A stretch of DNA of 64,000 nt from Ptiloglossa arizonensis (taxonomy: Eukaryota > Arthropoda > Insecta > Hymenoptera > Colletidae): positions 62,001 to 126,000 of the forward strand of contig NW_027479039.1 of NCBI RefSeq assembly GCF_051014685.1. The letters are read 5' to 3'. Position 1 is the first letter of the stretch. Each line of letters opens with the position of its first letter. A program made the translations under genes and the position numbers. The notes under the pieces are model-generated. The model saw only the letters and a program-made list of their open reading frames with translations. It made no database searches and was not told the DNA's origin. Positions 36,145-48,489 of this stretch are shown in pieces.

Positions 36145-38545
36145 TCCCATATCTCGCGAACGGATTGACCTAACCCAAAAATTCCTATTGCATCTGAAAG
36201 TAGAAACTCGCCCGATCACGACGGTACGTGTATTTTTCCCTTAGGCCATTCTGGTTAAGCGATTGGAGCAGCAGAAGTGCGAAAAATTTATTGTCTTGTC
36301 AACCATTTCTTAGCTTGAAAGTCCCATATCTCGCGAACGTATTGACCTAACCCAAAAATTCCTATTGCATCTGAAAGTAGAAACTCGCCCGATTACAGCG
36401 GTATGTGTATTTTTTCCCTATGCCATTCTGGTTAAGCGTTTGGAGCAACAGAATTGCGAAAAATTTTTTGCTTTCTCAACCATTTCTTGGCTTCAAACTG
36501 CCATATCTCGCGAACGGATTGACCTAACCCAAAAATTCCTATTGCATCTGAAAGTAGAAACTCGCCCGATTACAACGGTACGTGTATTTTTCCCTTAGGC
36601 CATTCTGGTTAAGCGATTGGAGCAGCAGAAGTGCGAAAAATTTATTGTCTTGTCAACCATTTCTTAGCTTGAAAGTCCCATATCTCGCGAACGTATTGAC
36701 CTAACCCAAAAATTCCTATTGCATCTGAAAGTAGAAACTCGCCCGATTACAACGATATGTGTATTTTTTCCCTAGGCCATTCTGGTTAAGCGTTTGGAGC
36801 AGCAGAAGTGCGAAAAATTTGTTGTCTTCTCAACCATTTCTTGGCTTCAAACTCCCATATCTCGCGAACGGATTGACCTAACCCAAAAATTCCTGTTGCG
36901 TCTGAAAGTAGAAACTCGCCCGATTACAACGGTATGTGTATTTTTTCCCTAGGCCATTCTGATTAAGCGTTTGGAGCAGCAGAATTGCGAAAAATTTGTT
37001 GTCTTCATAACCATTTCTTAGCTTCAATCTCCCATATCTCGCGAACGGATTGACCTAACCCAAAAATTCCTATTGCATCTGAAAGTAGAAACTCGCCCGA
37101 TTACAACGGTACGTGTATTTTTCCCTTAGGCCATTCTGGATAAGCGATTGGAGCAGCAGAAGTGCGAAAAATTTATTGTCTTGTCAACCATTTCTTAGCT
37201 TGAAAGTCCCATATCTCGCGAACGTATTGACCTAACCCAAAAATTCCTATTGCATCTGAAAGTAGAAACTCGACCGATTACAGCGGTATGTGTATTTTTT
37301 CCCTAGGCAATTCTGGTTAAGCGTTTAGAGCAGCAGAATTGCGAAAAATTTTTTGCTTTCTCAACCATTTCTTGGCTTCAAACTGCCATATCTCGCGAAC
37401 GGATTGACCAAACCCAGAAGTTCCTGCTTCGTCTGAAAGTAGAAACTCGCCCGATTACAACGATATGCGTATTTTTTCCCTAGGGCATTCTGGTTAAGCG
37501 TTTGGAGCAGCAGAATTGCGAAAAATGTTTTGCCTTCTCAACCAGTTCTTGGCTTCAAACTCCCATATCTCGCGAACGGATTGACCTAACCCAAAAATTC
37601 CTGTTGCATCTGAAAGTAGAAACTCGCCCGATTACAACGGTATGTGTATTTTTTCCCTAGGACATTCTGGTTAAGCGTTTGGAGCAGCAGAATTGCGAAA
37701 AATTTTTTGCTTTCTCAACCATTTCTTGGCTTCAAACTGCCATATCTCGCGAACGGATTGACCTAACCCAAAAATTCCTATTGCATCTGAAAGCAGAAAC
37801 TCGCTCGATTACAACGGTATGTGTATTTTTCCCTTAGGCCACTCTGGTTAAGCGATTGGAGCAGCAGAAGTGCGAAAAATTTATTGTCTTGTCAACCATT
37901 TCTTAGCTTGAAAGTCCCATATCTCGCGAACGTATTGACCTAACCCAAAAATTCCTGTTGCATCTGAAAGTAGAAACTCGCACGATTACAGCGGTATGTG
38001 TAGTTTTTCCCTAGGCAATTCTGGTTAAGCGTTTGGAGCAGCAGAAGTGCGACAAATTTGTTGTCTTCTGAATCATTTCTTAGCTTCAAACTCCCATATC
38101 TCGCGAACGGATTGACCTAACCCAAAAATTCCTGTTGCATCTGAAAGTAGAAACTCGCCCGATTACAACGGTATGTGTATTTTTTCCCTAGGCCATTCTG
38201 GTTAAGCGTTTGGAGCAGCAGAATTGCGAAAAATTTTTTGCCTTCTCAACCATTTCTTGGCTTCAAACTCCCATATCTCGCGAACGGATTGACCTAAGCC
38301 AAAAATTCCTGTTGCGTCTGAAAGTAGAAACTCGCCCGATTACAACGGTATATGTATTTTTTCCCTAGGCCATTCTGATTAAGCGTTTGGAGCAGCAGAA
38401 TTGCGAAAAATTTGTTGTCTTCATAACCATTTCTTAGCTTCAAACTCCCATATCTCGCGAACGGATTGACCTAACCCAAAAATTCCTGTTGCATCTGAAA
38501 GTAGAAACTCGCCCGATTACAACGGTATGTGTATTTTTTCCCTAG
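36145..38545 (+). repeat. Copy B of the 20-mer, one monomer shorter and truncated
   Basis: CGATCACGACGG (about 36,214) and TTTAGAGCAGCAG (about 37,326) match copy A at 3,540 bp. CTGCTTCGTCTG (about 37,424) matches at 3,363 bp. One whole monomer is therefore missing. The join is visible at 37,381-37,420, where a monomer begins as the AACTGCC family and continues as the GACCAAACCCAGAAG family. Similarity to copy A ends at about 38,545. Confidence 0.82.
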
Positions 38546-39942
38546 GCCATTCTAGTTAAGCGTTTCGAGCAGCATAATTGCTAAAAATGTTTTGCCTTCT
38601 CAACCATTTCTTGGCATCAAACTCCCATATCTCGCGAACGGATTGACCTAACCCAAAAATTCCTATTGCATCTGAAAGTAGACACTCGCCCGATTACAGG
38701 GGTATGTGTATTTTTTCCCTAGGCAATTCTGGTTAAGCGTTTGGAGCTGCAGAATTGCGAAAAATTTTTTGCCTTCTCAACCATTTCTTGGCTTCAAACT
38801 CCCATATCTCGCGAACGGATTGACCTAACCCAAAAATTCCTGTTGCGTCTGAAAGTAGAAACTCGCCCGATTACAACGGTATGTGTATTTTCTCCCTAGG
38901 CCATTCTGGTTAAGCGTTTGGAGCAGCAGTATTGCGAAAAATTTGTTGCCTTCTTTACCATTTCTTAGCTTCAAACTCCCATATCTCGCGAACCGATTGA
39001 ACTAACCCAAAAATTCCTGTTGCATCTGAAAGAAGAAGCTCGCCCGATTACAACGGTATGTGTATTTTCTCCCTAGGCCATTCTGGTTAAGCGTTTGGAG
39101 CAGCAGAATAGCGAAAAATTTTTTGCCTTCTCAACCATTTCTTGGCTTCAAACTCCCATATCTCGCGAACGGATTGACCTAACCCAAAACTTCCTGTTGC
39201 GTGTGAAAGTAGAAACTCGCCCGATTACAACGGTATGTGTATTTTTTCCCTAGCCCATTCTGGTTAAGCGTTTGGAGCAGCAGAATTGCGAAAAATTTGT
39301 TGACTTCCCACCATTTCTTAGCTTCAAAGTCCCATATGTCGCGAACGGATTGACCAAACCCAAAAATTCCTGCTGCGTCTGAAAGTAGAAACGCGCCCGA
39401 TTATAACGATATGCGTATTTTTTCCCTAGGCCATTCTGGTTAAGCGTTTGGAGCAGCAGAATTGCGAAAAATGTGTTGCCTTCTCAAAAATTTCTTGGGT
39501 TCAGGCTCCCATATCTCGCGAACGGATTGACCTAACCCAAAAACTCCTATTGCATCTGAAAGTAGAAACTCGCCCGTTTACAACGGTACGTGTATTTTTC
39601 CCTTAGGCCATTCTGGTTAAGCGTTTGGAGCAGCAGAATAGCGAAAAATTTTTTGCCTTCTCAACCATTTCTAGGCTTCAAACTCCCATATCTCGCGAAC
39701 GGATTGACCTAACCCAAAAATTCCTGTTGCATCTGAAAGTAGAAACTCGCCCGATTACAACGGTATGTGTATTTTTTCCCTAGCCCATTCTGGTTAAGCG
39801 TTTGCAGCAGCAGAATTGCGAAAAATTTGTTGTCTTCTCAACCATCTCTTAGCTTCAAAGTTCCATATCTCGCGAACGGATTGACCAAACTCAAAAATTC
39901 CTGCTGCGTCTGAAGATAGAAACTCGCCCGATTACAACGATA
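38546..39942 (+). repeat. Transition zone between two family domains
   Basis: About eight monomers with more private substitutions than their neighbours, for example CATTCTAGTTAAGCG, TTTCGAGCAGCATAATT (about 38,550-38,580), GAGCTGCAG (about 38,745) and GAAAGAAGAAGC. The left-domain families (AGCGATTGG, GCTTGAAAG, TTTTTGCTTTCTC) are last seen before 38 kb. The first CTTCTTTACC monomer, a right-domain marker, is at about 38,950. Orientation does not change here. Confidence 0.75.
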
Positions 39943-42010
39943 TGTGTCTTTTTTCCCTAGGCCATTCTGATTAAGCGTTTGGAGCAGCAGAATTGCGAAA
40001 AATTTTTTTCCTTCCCAACCATTTCTTGGCTTCAAACTCCCATATCTCGCGAACGGATTGACCTAACCAAAAAATTCCTGTTGCGTCTGAAAGTAGAAAC
40101 TTGCCCGATTACAACGGTATGTGTCTTTTTTCCCTAGGCCATTCTGATTAAGCGTTTGGAGCAGCAGAATTGCGAAAAATTTTTTGCCGTCCCAACCATT
40201 TCTTGTCTTCAAACTCCCATATCCTGCGAACGGATTGACCTAACCCAAAAATTCCTATTGCATCCGAAAGTAGAAACTCGCCCGATTACAACGGTATGTG
40301 TATTTTTCCCTTAGGCCATTCTGGTTAAGCGTTTGGAGCAGCAGAATTGGGAAAAATTTTTTGCCTTCTCAACCATTTCTTGGCTTCAAACTCCCATATC
40401 TCGCGAATGGATTGACCTAACCCAAAAATTCCTATTGCGTCTGAATGTAGAAACTCGCCCGATTACAACGGTATGTGTATTTTTTCCCTAGGCCATTCTG
40501 ATTAAGCGTTTGGAGCAGCAGAAGTGCGAAAAATTTGTTGTCTTCATAACCATTTCTTAGCTTCAAACTCCCATATCTCGCGAACGGATTGACCTAACCC
40601 AAAAATTCCTGTTGCATCTGAAAGTAGAAACTCGCCCGATTACAACGGTATGTGTATTTTTTCTCTAGGCCATTCTGGTTAAGCTTTTGGAGCAGCAGAA
40701 GTGCGAAAAATTTGTTGTCTTCTCAACCATTTCTTAGATTCAAACTCCCATATCTCGCGAACGGATTGACCTAACCCAAAAATTCCTCTTGCATCTGAAA
40801 GTAGAAACTCGCCCGATTACAACGGTGTGTGTATTTTTTCCCTAGGGCATTCTGGTTAAGCGTTTGGAGCAGCAGAAGTGCGAAAAATTTGTTGTCTTCT
40901 TAACCATTACAGAGCTTCAAACTCCCATATCTCGCGAACGGATTGACCTAACCCAAAAATTCCTGTTGCGTCTGAAAGTAGAAACTCGCCCGATTACAGC
41001 GGTATGTGTCTTTTTTCCCTAGGCCATTCTGATTAAGCGTTTGGAGCAGCAGAATTGCGAAAAATTTTTTTCCTTCCCAACCATTTCTTGGCTTCAAACT
41101 CCCATATCTCGCGAACGGATTGACCTAACCAAAAAATTCCTGTTGCGTCTGAAAGTAGAAACTTGCCCGATTACAACGGTATGTGTCTTTTTTCCCTAGG
41201 CCATTCTGATTAAGCGTTTGGAGCAGCAGAATTGCGAAAAATTTTTTGCCGTCCCAACCATTTCTTGTCTTCAAACTCCCATATCCTGCGAACGGATTGA
41301 CCTAACCCAAAAATTCCTATTGCATCCGAAAGTAGAAACTCGCCCGATTACAACGGTATGTGTATTTTTCCCTTAGGCCATTCTGGTTAAGCGTTTGGAG
41401 CAGCAGAATTGGGAAAAATTTTTTGCCTTCTCAACCATTTCTTGGCTTCAAACTCCCATATCTCGCGAATGGATTGACCTAACCCAAAAATTCCTATTGC
41501 GTCTGAATGTAGAAACTCGCCCGATTACAACGGTATGTGTATTTTTTCCCTAGGCCATTCTGATTAAGCGTTTGGAGCAGCAGAAGTGCGAAAAATTTGT
41601 TGTCTTCATAACCATTTCTTAGCTTCAAACTCCCATATCTCGCGAACGGATTGACCTAACCCAAAAATTCCTGTTGCATCTGAAAGTAGAAACTCGCCCG
41701 ATTACAACGGTATGTGTATTTTTTCTCTAGGCCATTCTGGTTAAGCTTTTGGAGCAGCAGAAGTGCGAAAAATTTGTTGTCTTCTCAACCATTTCTTAGA
41801 TTCAAACTCCCATATCTCGCGAACGGACTGACCTAACCCAAAAATTCCTCTTGCATCTGAAAGTAGAAACTCGCCCGATTACAACGGTGTGTGTATTTTT
41901 TCCCTAGGGCATTCTGGTTAAGCGTTTGGAGCAGCAGAAGTGCGAAAAATTTGTTGTCTTCTTAACCATTACAGAGCTTCAAACTCCCATATCTCGCGAA
42001 CGGATTGACC
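39943..42010 (+). repeat. Tandem 6-monomer HOR, two copies
   Basis: GTGTCTTTTTTCC, GCCGTCCCAACC (GCCGT at 40,186 and 41,248), ATATCCTGCGAAC, GTCTGAATGTAG, TTTCTCTAGG with AAGCTTTTGG, and ATTACAGAG all recur at 1,062 bp. Copy one is about 39,943-41,004 and copy two about 41,005-42,010. One difference is GAACGGACTG at about 41,823. The second half of the unit repeats the monomer order seen at 4.7 and 19.95 kb. Confidence 0.85.
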
Positions 42011-42119
42011 TAACCCAAAAATTCCTATTACATCTGAAAGTAGAAACTCGCCCGATTACAACGGTATGTGTATTTTTTCCCTAGGCCATTCTGGTTAAGC
42101 GTTTGGAGCAGCAGAAGTG

Positions 42120-45100
42120 CGAAAAATGTTTTGCCTTCTCAACCATTTCTTGGCTTCAAACTCCCATATCTCGCGAACGGATTGACCTAACCCAAAAATT
42201 ATTATTGCATCTGAAAGTAGAAACTCGCCCGATTACAGCGGTATGTGTATTTTTTCCCTAGGCAATTCTGGTTAAGCGTTTGGAGCAGCAGAAATGCGAA
42301 AAATTTTTTGCCTTCTCAACCATTTCTTGGCTTCAAACTCCCATATCTCGCGAACGGATAGACCTAACCCAAAAATTCCTGTTGCGTGTGAAAGTAGAAA
42401 CTCGCCCGATTTCAACGGTATGTGTATTTTTTCCCTAGCCCATTCTGGTTAAGCGTTTGGAGCAGCAGAATTGCGAAAAATTTGTTGACTTCTCAACCAT
42501 TTCTTAGCTTCAAAGTCCCATATGTCGCGAACGGATTGACCAAACCCAAAAATTCCTGCTGCGTCTGAAAGTAGAAACGCGCCCGATTATAACGATATGC
42601 GTATTTTTTCCCTAGGCCATTCTGGTTAAGCGTTTGGAGCAGCAGAATTGCGAAAAATGTTTTGCCTTCTCAACAATTCCTTGGCTTCAAGCTCCCATAT
42701 CTCGCGAACGGATTGACCTAACCCAAAAACTCCTATTGCATCTGAAAGTAGAAACTCGCCCGATTACAACGGTACGTGTATTTTTCCCTTAGGCCATTCT
42801 GGTTAAGCGTTTGGAGCAGCAGTAGTGCGAAAAATTCGTTGTCTTCTTTACCATTTCTTAGCTTCAAACTCCCATATCTCGCGAACCGATTGACCTAACC
42901 CAAAAATTCCTGTTGCATCTGAAAGAAGAAACTCGCCCGATTACAACCGTATGTGTATTTTCTCCCTAGGCCATTCTGGTTAAGCGTTTGGAGCAGCAGA
43001 AGTGCGAAAAATGTTTTGCCTTCTCAACCATATCTTGGCTTCAAACTCCCATATCTCGCGAACGGATTGACCTAACCCAAAAATTATTATTGCATCTGAA
43101 AGTAGAAACTCGCCCGATTACAGCGGTATGTGTATTTTTTCCCTAGGCAATTCTGGTTAAGCGTTTGGAGCAGCAGAAATGCGAAAAATTTTTTGCCTTC
43201 TCAACCATTTCTTGGCTTCAAACTCCCATATCTCGCGAACGGATAGACCTAACCCAAAAATTCCTGTTGCGTGTGAAAGTAGAAACTCGCCCGATTACAA
43301 CGGTATGTGTATTTTTTCCCTAGCCCAATCTGGTTAAGCGTTTGGAGCAGCTGAATTGCGAAAAATTTGTTGACTTCTCAACCATTTCTTAGCTTCAAAG
43401 TCCCATATGTCGCGAACGGATTGACCAAACTCAAAAATTCCTGCTGCGTCTGAAAGTAGAAACGCGCCCGATTATAACGATATACGTATTTTTTCCCTAG
43501 GCCATTCTGGTTAAGCGTTTGGAGCAGCAGAATTGCGAAAAATGTTTTGCCTTCTCAACAATTCCTTGGCTTCAAGCTCCCATATCTCGCGAACGGATTG
43601 ACCTAACCCAAAAACTCCTATTGCATCTGAAAGTAGAAACTCGCCCGATTACAACGGTACGTGTATTTTTCCCTTAGGCCATTCTGGTTAAGCGTTTGGA
43701 GCAGCAGTAGTGCGAAAAATTCGTTGTCTTCTTTACCATTTCTTAGCTTCAAACTCCCATATCTCGCGAACCGATTGACCTAACCCAAAAATTCCTGTTG
43801 CATCTGAAAGAAGAAACTCGCCCGATTACAACGGTATGTGTATTTTCTCCCTAGGCCATTCTGGTTAAGCGTTTGGAGCAGCAGAAGTGCGAAAAATGTT
43901 TTGCCTTCTCAACCATATCTTGGCTTCAAACTCCCATATCTCGCGAACGGATTGACCTAACCCAAAAATTATTATTGCATCTGAAAGTAGAAACACGCCC
44001 GATTACAGCGGTATGTGTATTTTTTCCCTAGGCAATTCTGGTTAAGCGTTTGGAGCAGCAGAAATGCGAAAAATTTTTTGCCTTCTCAACCATTTCTTGG
44101 CTTCAAACTCCCATATCTCGCGAACGGATATACCTAACCCAAAAATTCCTGTTGCGTGTGAAAGTAGAAACTCGCCCGATTACAACGGTATGTGTATTTT
44201 TTCCCTAGCCCATTCTGGTTAAGCGTTTGGAGCAGCAGAATTGCGAAAAATTTGTTGACTTCTCAACCATTTCTTAGCTTCAAAGTCCCATATGTCGCGA
44301 ACGGATTGACCAAACCCAAAAATTCCTGCTGCGTCTGAAAGTAGAAACGCGCCCGATTATAACGATATGCGTATTTTTTCCCTAGGCCATTCTGGTTAAG
44401 CGTTTGGAGCAGCAGAATTGCGAAAAATGTTTTGCCTTCTCAACAATTCCTTGGCTTCAAGCTCCCATATCTCGCGAACGGATTGACCTAACCCAAAAAC
44501 TCCTATTGCATCTGAAAGTAGAAACTCGCCCGATTACAACGGTACGTGTATTTTTCCCTTAGGCCATTCTGGTTAAGCGTTTGGAGCAGCAGTAGTGCGA
44601 AAAATTCGTTGTCTTCTTTACCATTTCTTAGCTTCAAACTCCCATATCTCGCGAACCGATTGACCTAACCCAAAAATTCCTGTTGCATCTGAAAGAAGAA
44701 ACTCGCCCGATTACAACCGTATGTGTATTTTCTCCCTAGGCCATTCTGGTTAAGCGTTTGGAGCAGCAGAAGTGCGAAAAATGTTTTGCCTTCTCAACCA
44801 TATCTTGGCTTCAAACTCCCATATCTCGCGAACGGATTGACCTAACCCAAAAATTATTATTGCTTCTGAAAGTAGAAACTCGCCCGATTACAGCGGTATG
44901 TGTATTTTTTCCCTAGGCAATTCTGGTTAAGCGTTTGGAGCAGCAGAAATGCGAAAAATTTTTTGCCTTCTCAACCATTTCTTGGCTTCAAACTCCCATA
45001 TCTCGCGAACGGATAGACCTAACCCAAAAATTCCTGTTGCGTGTGAAAGTAGAAACTCGCCCGATTACAACGGTATGTGTATTTTTTCCCTAGCCCATTC

Positions 45101-46330
45101 TGGTTAAGCGTTTGGAGCAGCTGAATTGCGAAAAATTTGTTGACTTCTCAACCATTTCTTAGCTTCAAAGTCCCATATGTCGCGAACGGATTGACCAAAC
45201 CCAAAAATTCCTGCTGCGTCTGAAAGTAGAAACGCGCCCGATTATAACGATATACGTATTTTTTCCCTAGGCCATTCTGGTTAAGCGTTTGGAGCAGCAG
45301 AATTGCGAAAAATGTTTTGCCTTCTCAACAATTCCTTGGCTTCAAGCTCCCATATCTCGCGAACGGATTGACCTAACCCAAAAACTCCTATTGCATCTGA
45401 AAGTAGAAACTCGCCCGATTACAACGGTACGTGTATTTTTCCCTTAGGCCATTCTGGTTAAGCGTTTGGAGCAGCAGTAGTGCGAAAAATTCGTTGTCTT
45501 CTTTACCATTTCTTAGCTTCAAACTCCCATATCTCGCGAACCGATTGACCTAACCCAAAAATTCCTGTTGCATCTGAAAGAAGAAACTCGCCCGATTACA
45601 ACGGTATGTGTATTTTCTCCCTAGGCCATTCTGGTTAAGCGTTTGGAGCAGCAGAAGTGCGAAAAATGTTTTGCCTTCTCAACCATATCTTGGCTTCAAA
45701 CTCCCATATCTCGCGAACGGATTGACCTAACCCAAAAATTATTATTGCATCTGAAAGTAGAAACACGCCCGATTACAGCGGTATGTGTATTTTTTCCCTA
45801 GGCAATTCTGGTTAAGCGTTTGGAGCAGCAGAAATGCGAAAAATTTTTTGCCTTCTCAACCATTTCTTGGCTTCAAACTCCCATATCTCGCGAACGGATA
45901 GACCTAACCCAAAAATTCCTGTTGCGTGTGAAAGTAGAAACTCGCCCGATTACAACGGTATGTGTATTTTTTCCCTAGCCCATTCTGGTTAAGCGTTTGG
46001 AGCAGCAGAATTGCGAAAAATTTGTTGACTTCTCAACCATTTCTTAGCTTCAAAGTCCCATATGTCGCGAACGGATTGACCAAACCCAAAAATTCCTGCT
46101 GCGTCTGAAAGTAGAAACGCGCCCGATTATAACGATATGCGTATTTTTTCCCTAGGCCATTCTGGTTAAGCGTTTGGAGCAGCAGAATTGCGAAAAATGT
46201 TTCGCCTTCTCAAAAATTCCTTGGCTTCAAGCTCCCATATCTCGCGAACGGATTGACCTAACCCAAAAACTCCAATTGCATCTGAAAGTAGAAACTCGCC
46301 CGATTACAACGGTACGTGTATTTTTCCCTT
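42120..46330 (+). repeat. 5-monomer HOR x~5, nested in a 10-monomer HOR
   Basis: The five-monomer order is AATTATTATTGC; GGATAGACC with GCGTGTG; ATATGTCGCG with GCGCCCGATTATAAC; CAACAATTCC with CAAGCTCC; and CAGTAGTGCG with CTTCTTTACC. It repeats every 885 bp, with CAGTAGTGCG near 42,820, 43,705, 44,590 and 45,475. Alternate copies carry different private variants. CAGCTGAATTGC (about 43,350 and 45,120) and ATATACGTATT (about 43,482 and 45,252) are in even copies, and GAAACACGCCC (about 43,990 and 45,764) in odd copies. The true period is therefore 1,770 bp, formed by duplicating a pair of 5-mers. The last copy ends with a TTTCTAGGC monomer instead of CAGTAGTGCG. Confidence 0.88.
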
Positions 46331-48489
46331 AGGCCATTCTGGTTAAGCGTTTGGAGCAGCAGAATAGCGAAAAATTTTTTGCCTTCTCAACCATTTCTAG
46401 GCTTCAAACTCCCATATCTCGCGAACGGATTGACCTAACCCAAAATTTCCTGTTGCATCTGAAAGTAGAAACTCGCCCGATTACAACGGTATGTGTATTT
46501 TCTCCCTAGGCCATTCTGGTTAAGCGTTTGGAGCAGCAGAATAGCGAAAAATTTTTTGCCTTCTCAACCATTTCTTGGCTTCAAACTCCCATATCTCGCG
46601 AACGGATTGACCTAACCCAAAAATTCCTGTTGCGTCTGAAAGTTGAAACTCGCCCGAGTACAACGGTATGTGTATTTTTTCCCTAGGCCATTCTGGTTAA
46701 GCGTTTGGAGCAGCAGAATTGCGAAAAATGTTTTGCCTTCTCAACAATTTCTTGGCTTCAAGCTCCCATATCTCGCGAACGGATTGACCTAACCCAAAAA
46801 CTCCTATTGCATCTGAAAGTAGAAACTCGCCCGATTACAACGGTACGTGTATTTTTCCCTTAGGCCATTCTGGTTAAGCGTTTGGAGCAGCAGAATAGCG
46901 AAAAATTTTTTGCCTTCTCAACCATTTCTAGGCTTCAAACTCCCATATCTCGCGAACGGATTGACCTAACCCAGAAAATCCTGTTGCATCTGAAAGTAGA
47001 AACTCGCCCGATTACAACGGTATGTGTATTTTTTCCCTAGCCCATTCTGGTTAAGCGTTTGGAGCAGCAGAATTGCGAAAAATTTGTTGTCTTCTCAACC
47101 ATTTCTTAGCTTCAAAGTCCCATATCTCGCGAACGGATTGACCAAACTCAAAAATTCCTGCTGCGTCTGAAGGTAGAAACTCGCCCGATTACAACCGTAT
47201 GTGTATTTTCTCCCTAGGCCATTCTGGTTAAGCGTTTGGAGCAGCAGTAGTGCGAAAAATTTGTTGTCTTCTTTACCATTTCTTAGCTTCAAAGTCCCAT
47301 TTGTCGCGAACGGATTGACCAAACCCAAAAATTCCTGCTGCGTCTGAAAGTAGAAACGCGCCCGATTATAACGATATGTGTATTTTTTCCCTAGGCCATT
47401 CTGGTTAAGCGTTTGGAGCAGCAGAAGTGCGAAAAATGTTTTGCCTTCTCAACCATTTCTTGGCTTCAAACTCCCATATCTCGCGAACAGATTGACCTAA
47501 CCCAAAAATTATTATTGCATCTGAAAGTAGAAACTCGCCCGATTACAGCGGTATGTGTATTTTTTCCCTAGGCAATTCTGGTTAAGCGTTTGGAGCAGCA
47601 GAAATGCGAAAAATTTTTTGCCTTCTCAACCATTTCTTGGCTTCAAACTCCCATATCTCGCGAACGGATAGACCTAACCCAAAAATTCCTGTTGCGTGTG
47701 AAAGTAGAAACTCGCCCGATTACAACGGTATGTGTATTTTTTCCCTAGCCCATTCTGGTTAAGCGTTTGGAGCAGCAGAATTGCGAAAAATTTGTTGACT
47801 TCTCAACCATTTCTTAGCTTCAAAGTCCCATATGTCGCGAACGGATTGACCAAACCCAAAAATTCCTGCTGCGTCTGAAAGTAGAAACGCGCCCGATTAT
47901 AACGATATGCGTATTTTTTCCCTAGGTCATTCTGGTTAAGCGTTTGGAGCAGCAGAATTGCGAAAAATGTTTTGCCTTCTCAACAATTTCTTGGCTTCAA
48001 GCTCCCATATCTCGCGAACGGATTGACCTAACCCAAAAACTCCTATTGCATCTGAAAGTAGAAACTCGCCCGATTACAACGGTACGTGTATTTTCCCCTT
48101 AGGCCATTCTGGTTAAGCGTTTGGAGCAGCAGAATAGCGAACAATTTTTTGCCTTCTCAACCATTTCTAGGCTTCAAACTCGCATATCTCGGGAACGGAT
48201 TGACCTAACCCAAAAATTCCTGTTGCGGCTGAAAGTAGAAACTAGCCCGATTACAACGGTATGTGTATTTTTTCCCTAGCCCATTCTGGTTAAGCGTTTG
48301 GAGCAGCAGAATTGCGAAAAATTTGTTGTCTTCGCAACCATTTCTTAGCTTCAAAGTCCCATATCTCGCGAACGGATTGACCAAACTCAAAAATTCCTGC
48401 TGCGTCTGAAGGTAGAAACTCGCCCGATTACAACGATATGCGTATTTTTTCCCTAGGCCATTCTGGTTAAGCGTTTGGAGCAGCAGAAT
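46190..48489 (+). repeat. Unit A of the 13/12/11-monomer series
   Basis: This unit starts with TTTCGCCTTCTCAAAAATTCC (46,199 onward). It continues through an AAAATTTCCTG monomer, the AGTTGAAACTCGCCCGAG monomer (about 46,641), CTGAAGGTAG, CAGTAGTGCG with CATTTGTCGCG (about 47,299), AATTATTATTGC, GGATAGACC, ATATGTCGCG, CAAGCTCC and AGCGAACAATT (about 48,136). It ends with a GCGGCTGAAAG/ACTAGCCC monomer at about 48,224-48,250 that has an exact twin 60 monomers away at 58,844. Confidence 0.8.

Noticed and set aside
1500..36598. Twenty or so near-identical 77-codon plus-strand open frames (for example 1,500-1,733 and 36,365-36,598)
   Set aside because: They start at TTG, have no Shine-Dalgarno or Kozak context and sit entirely inside the satellite. 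They open only where CCCTATGCC replaces CCCTAGGCC and TCTTGG replaces TCTTAG. They close at the next monomer's CCTTAG. Their spacing is simply HOR spacing.
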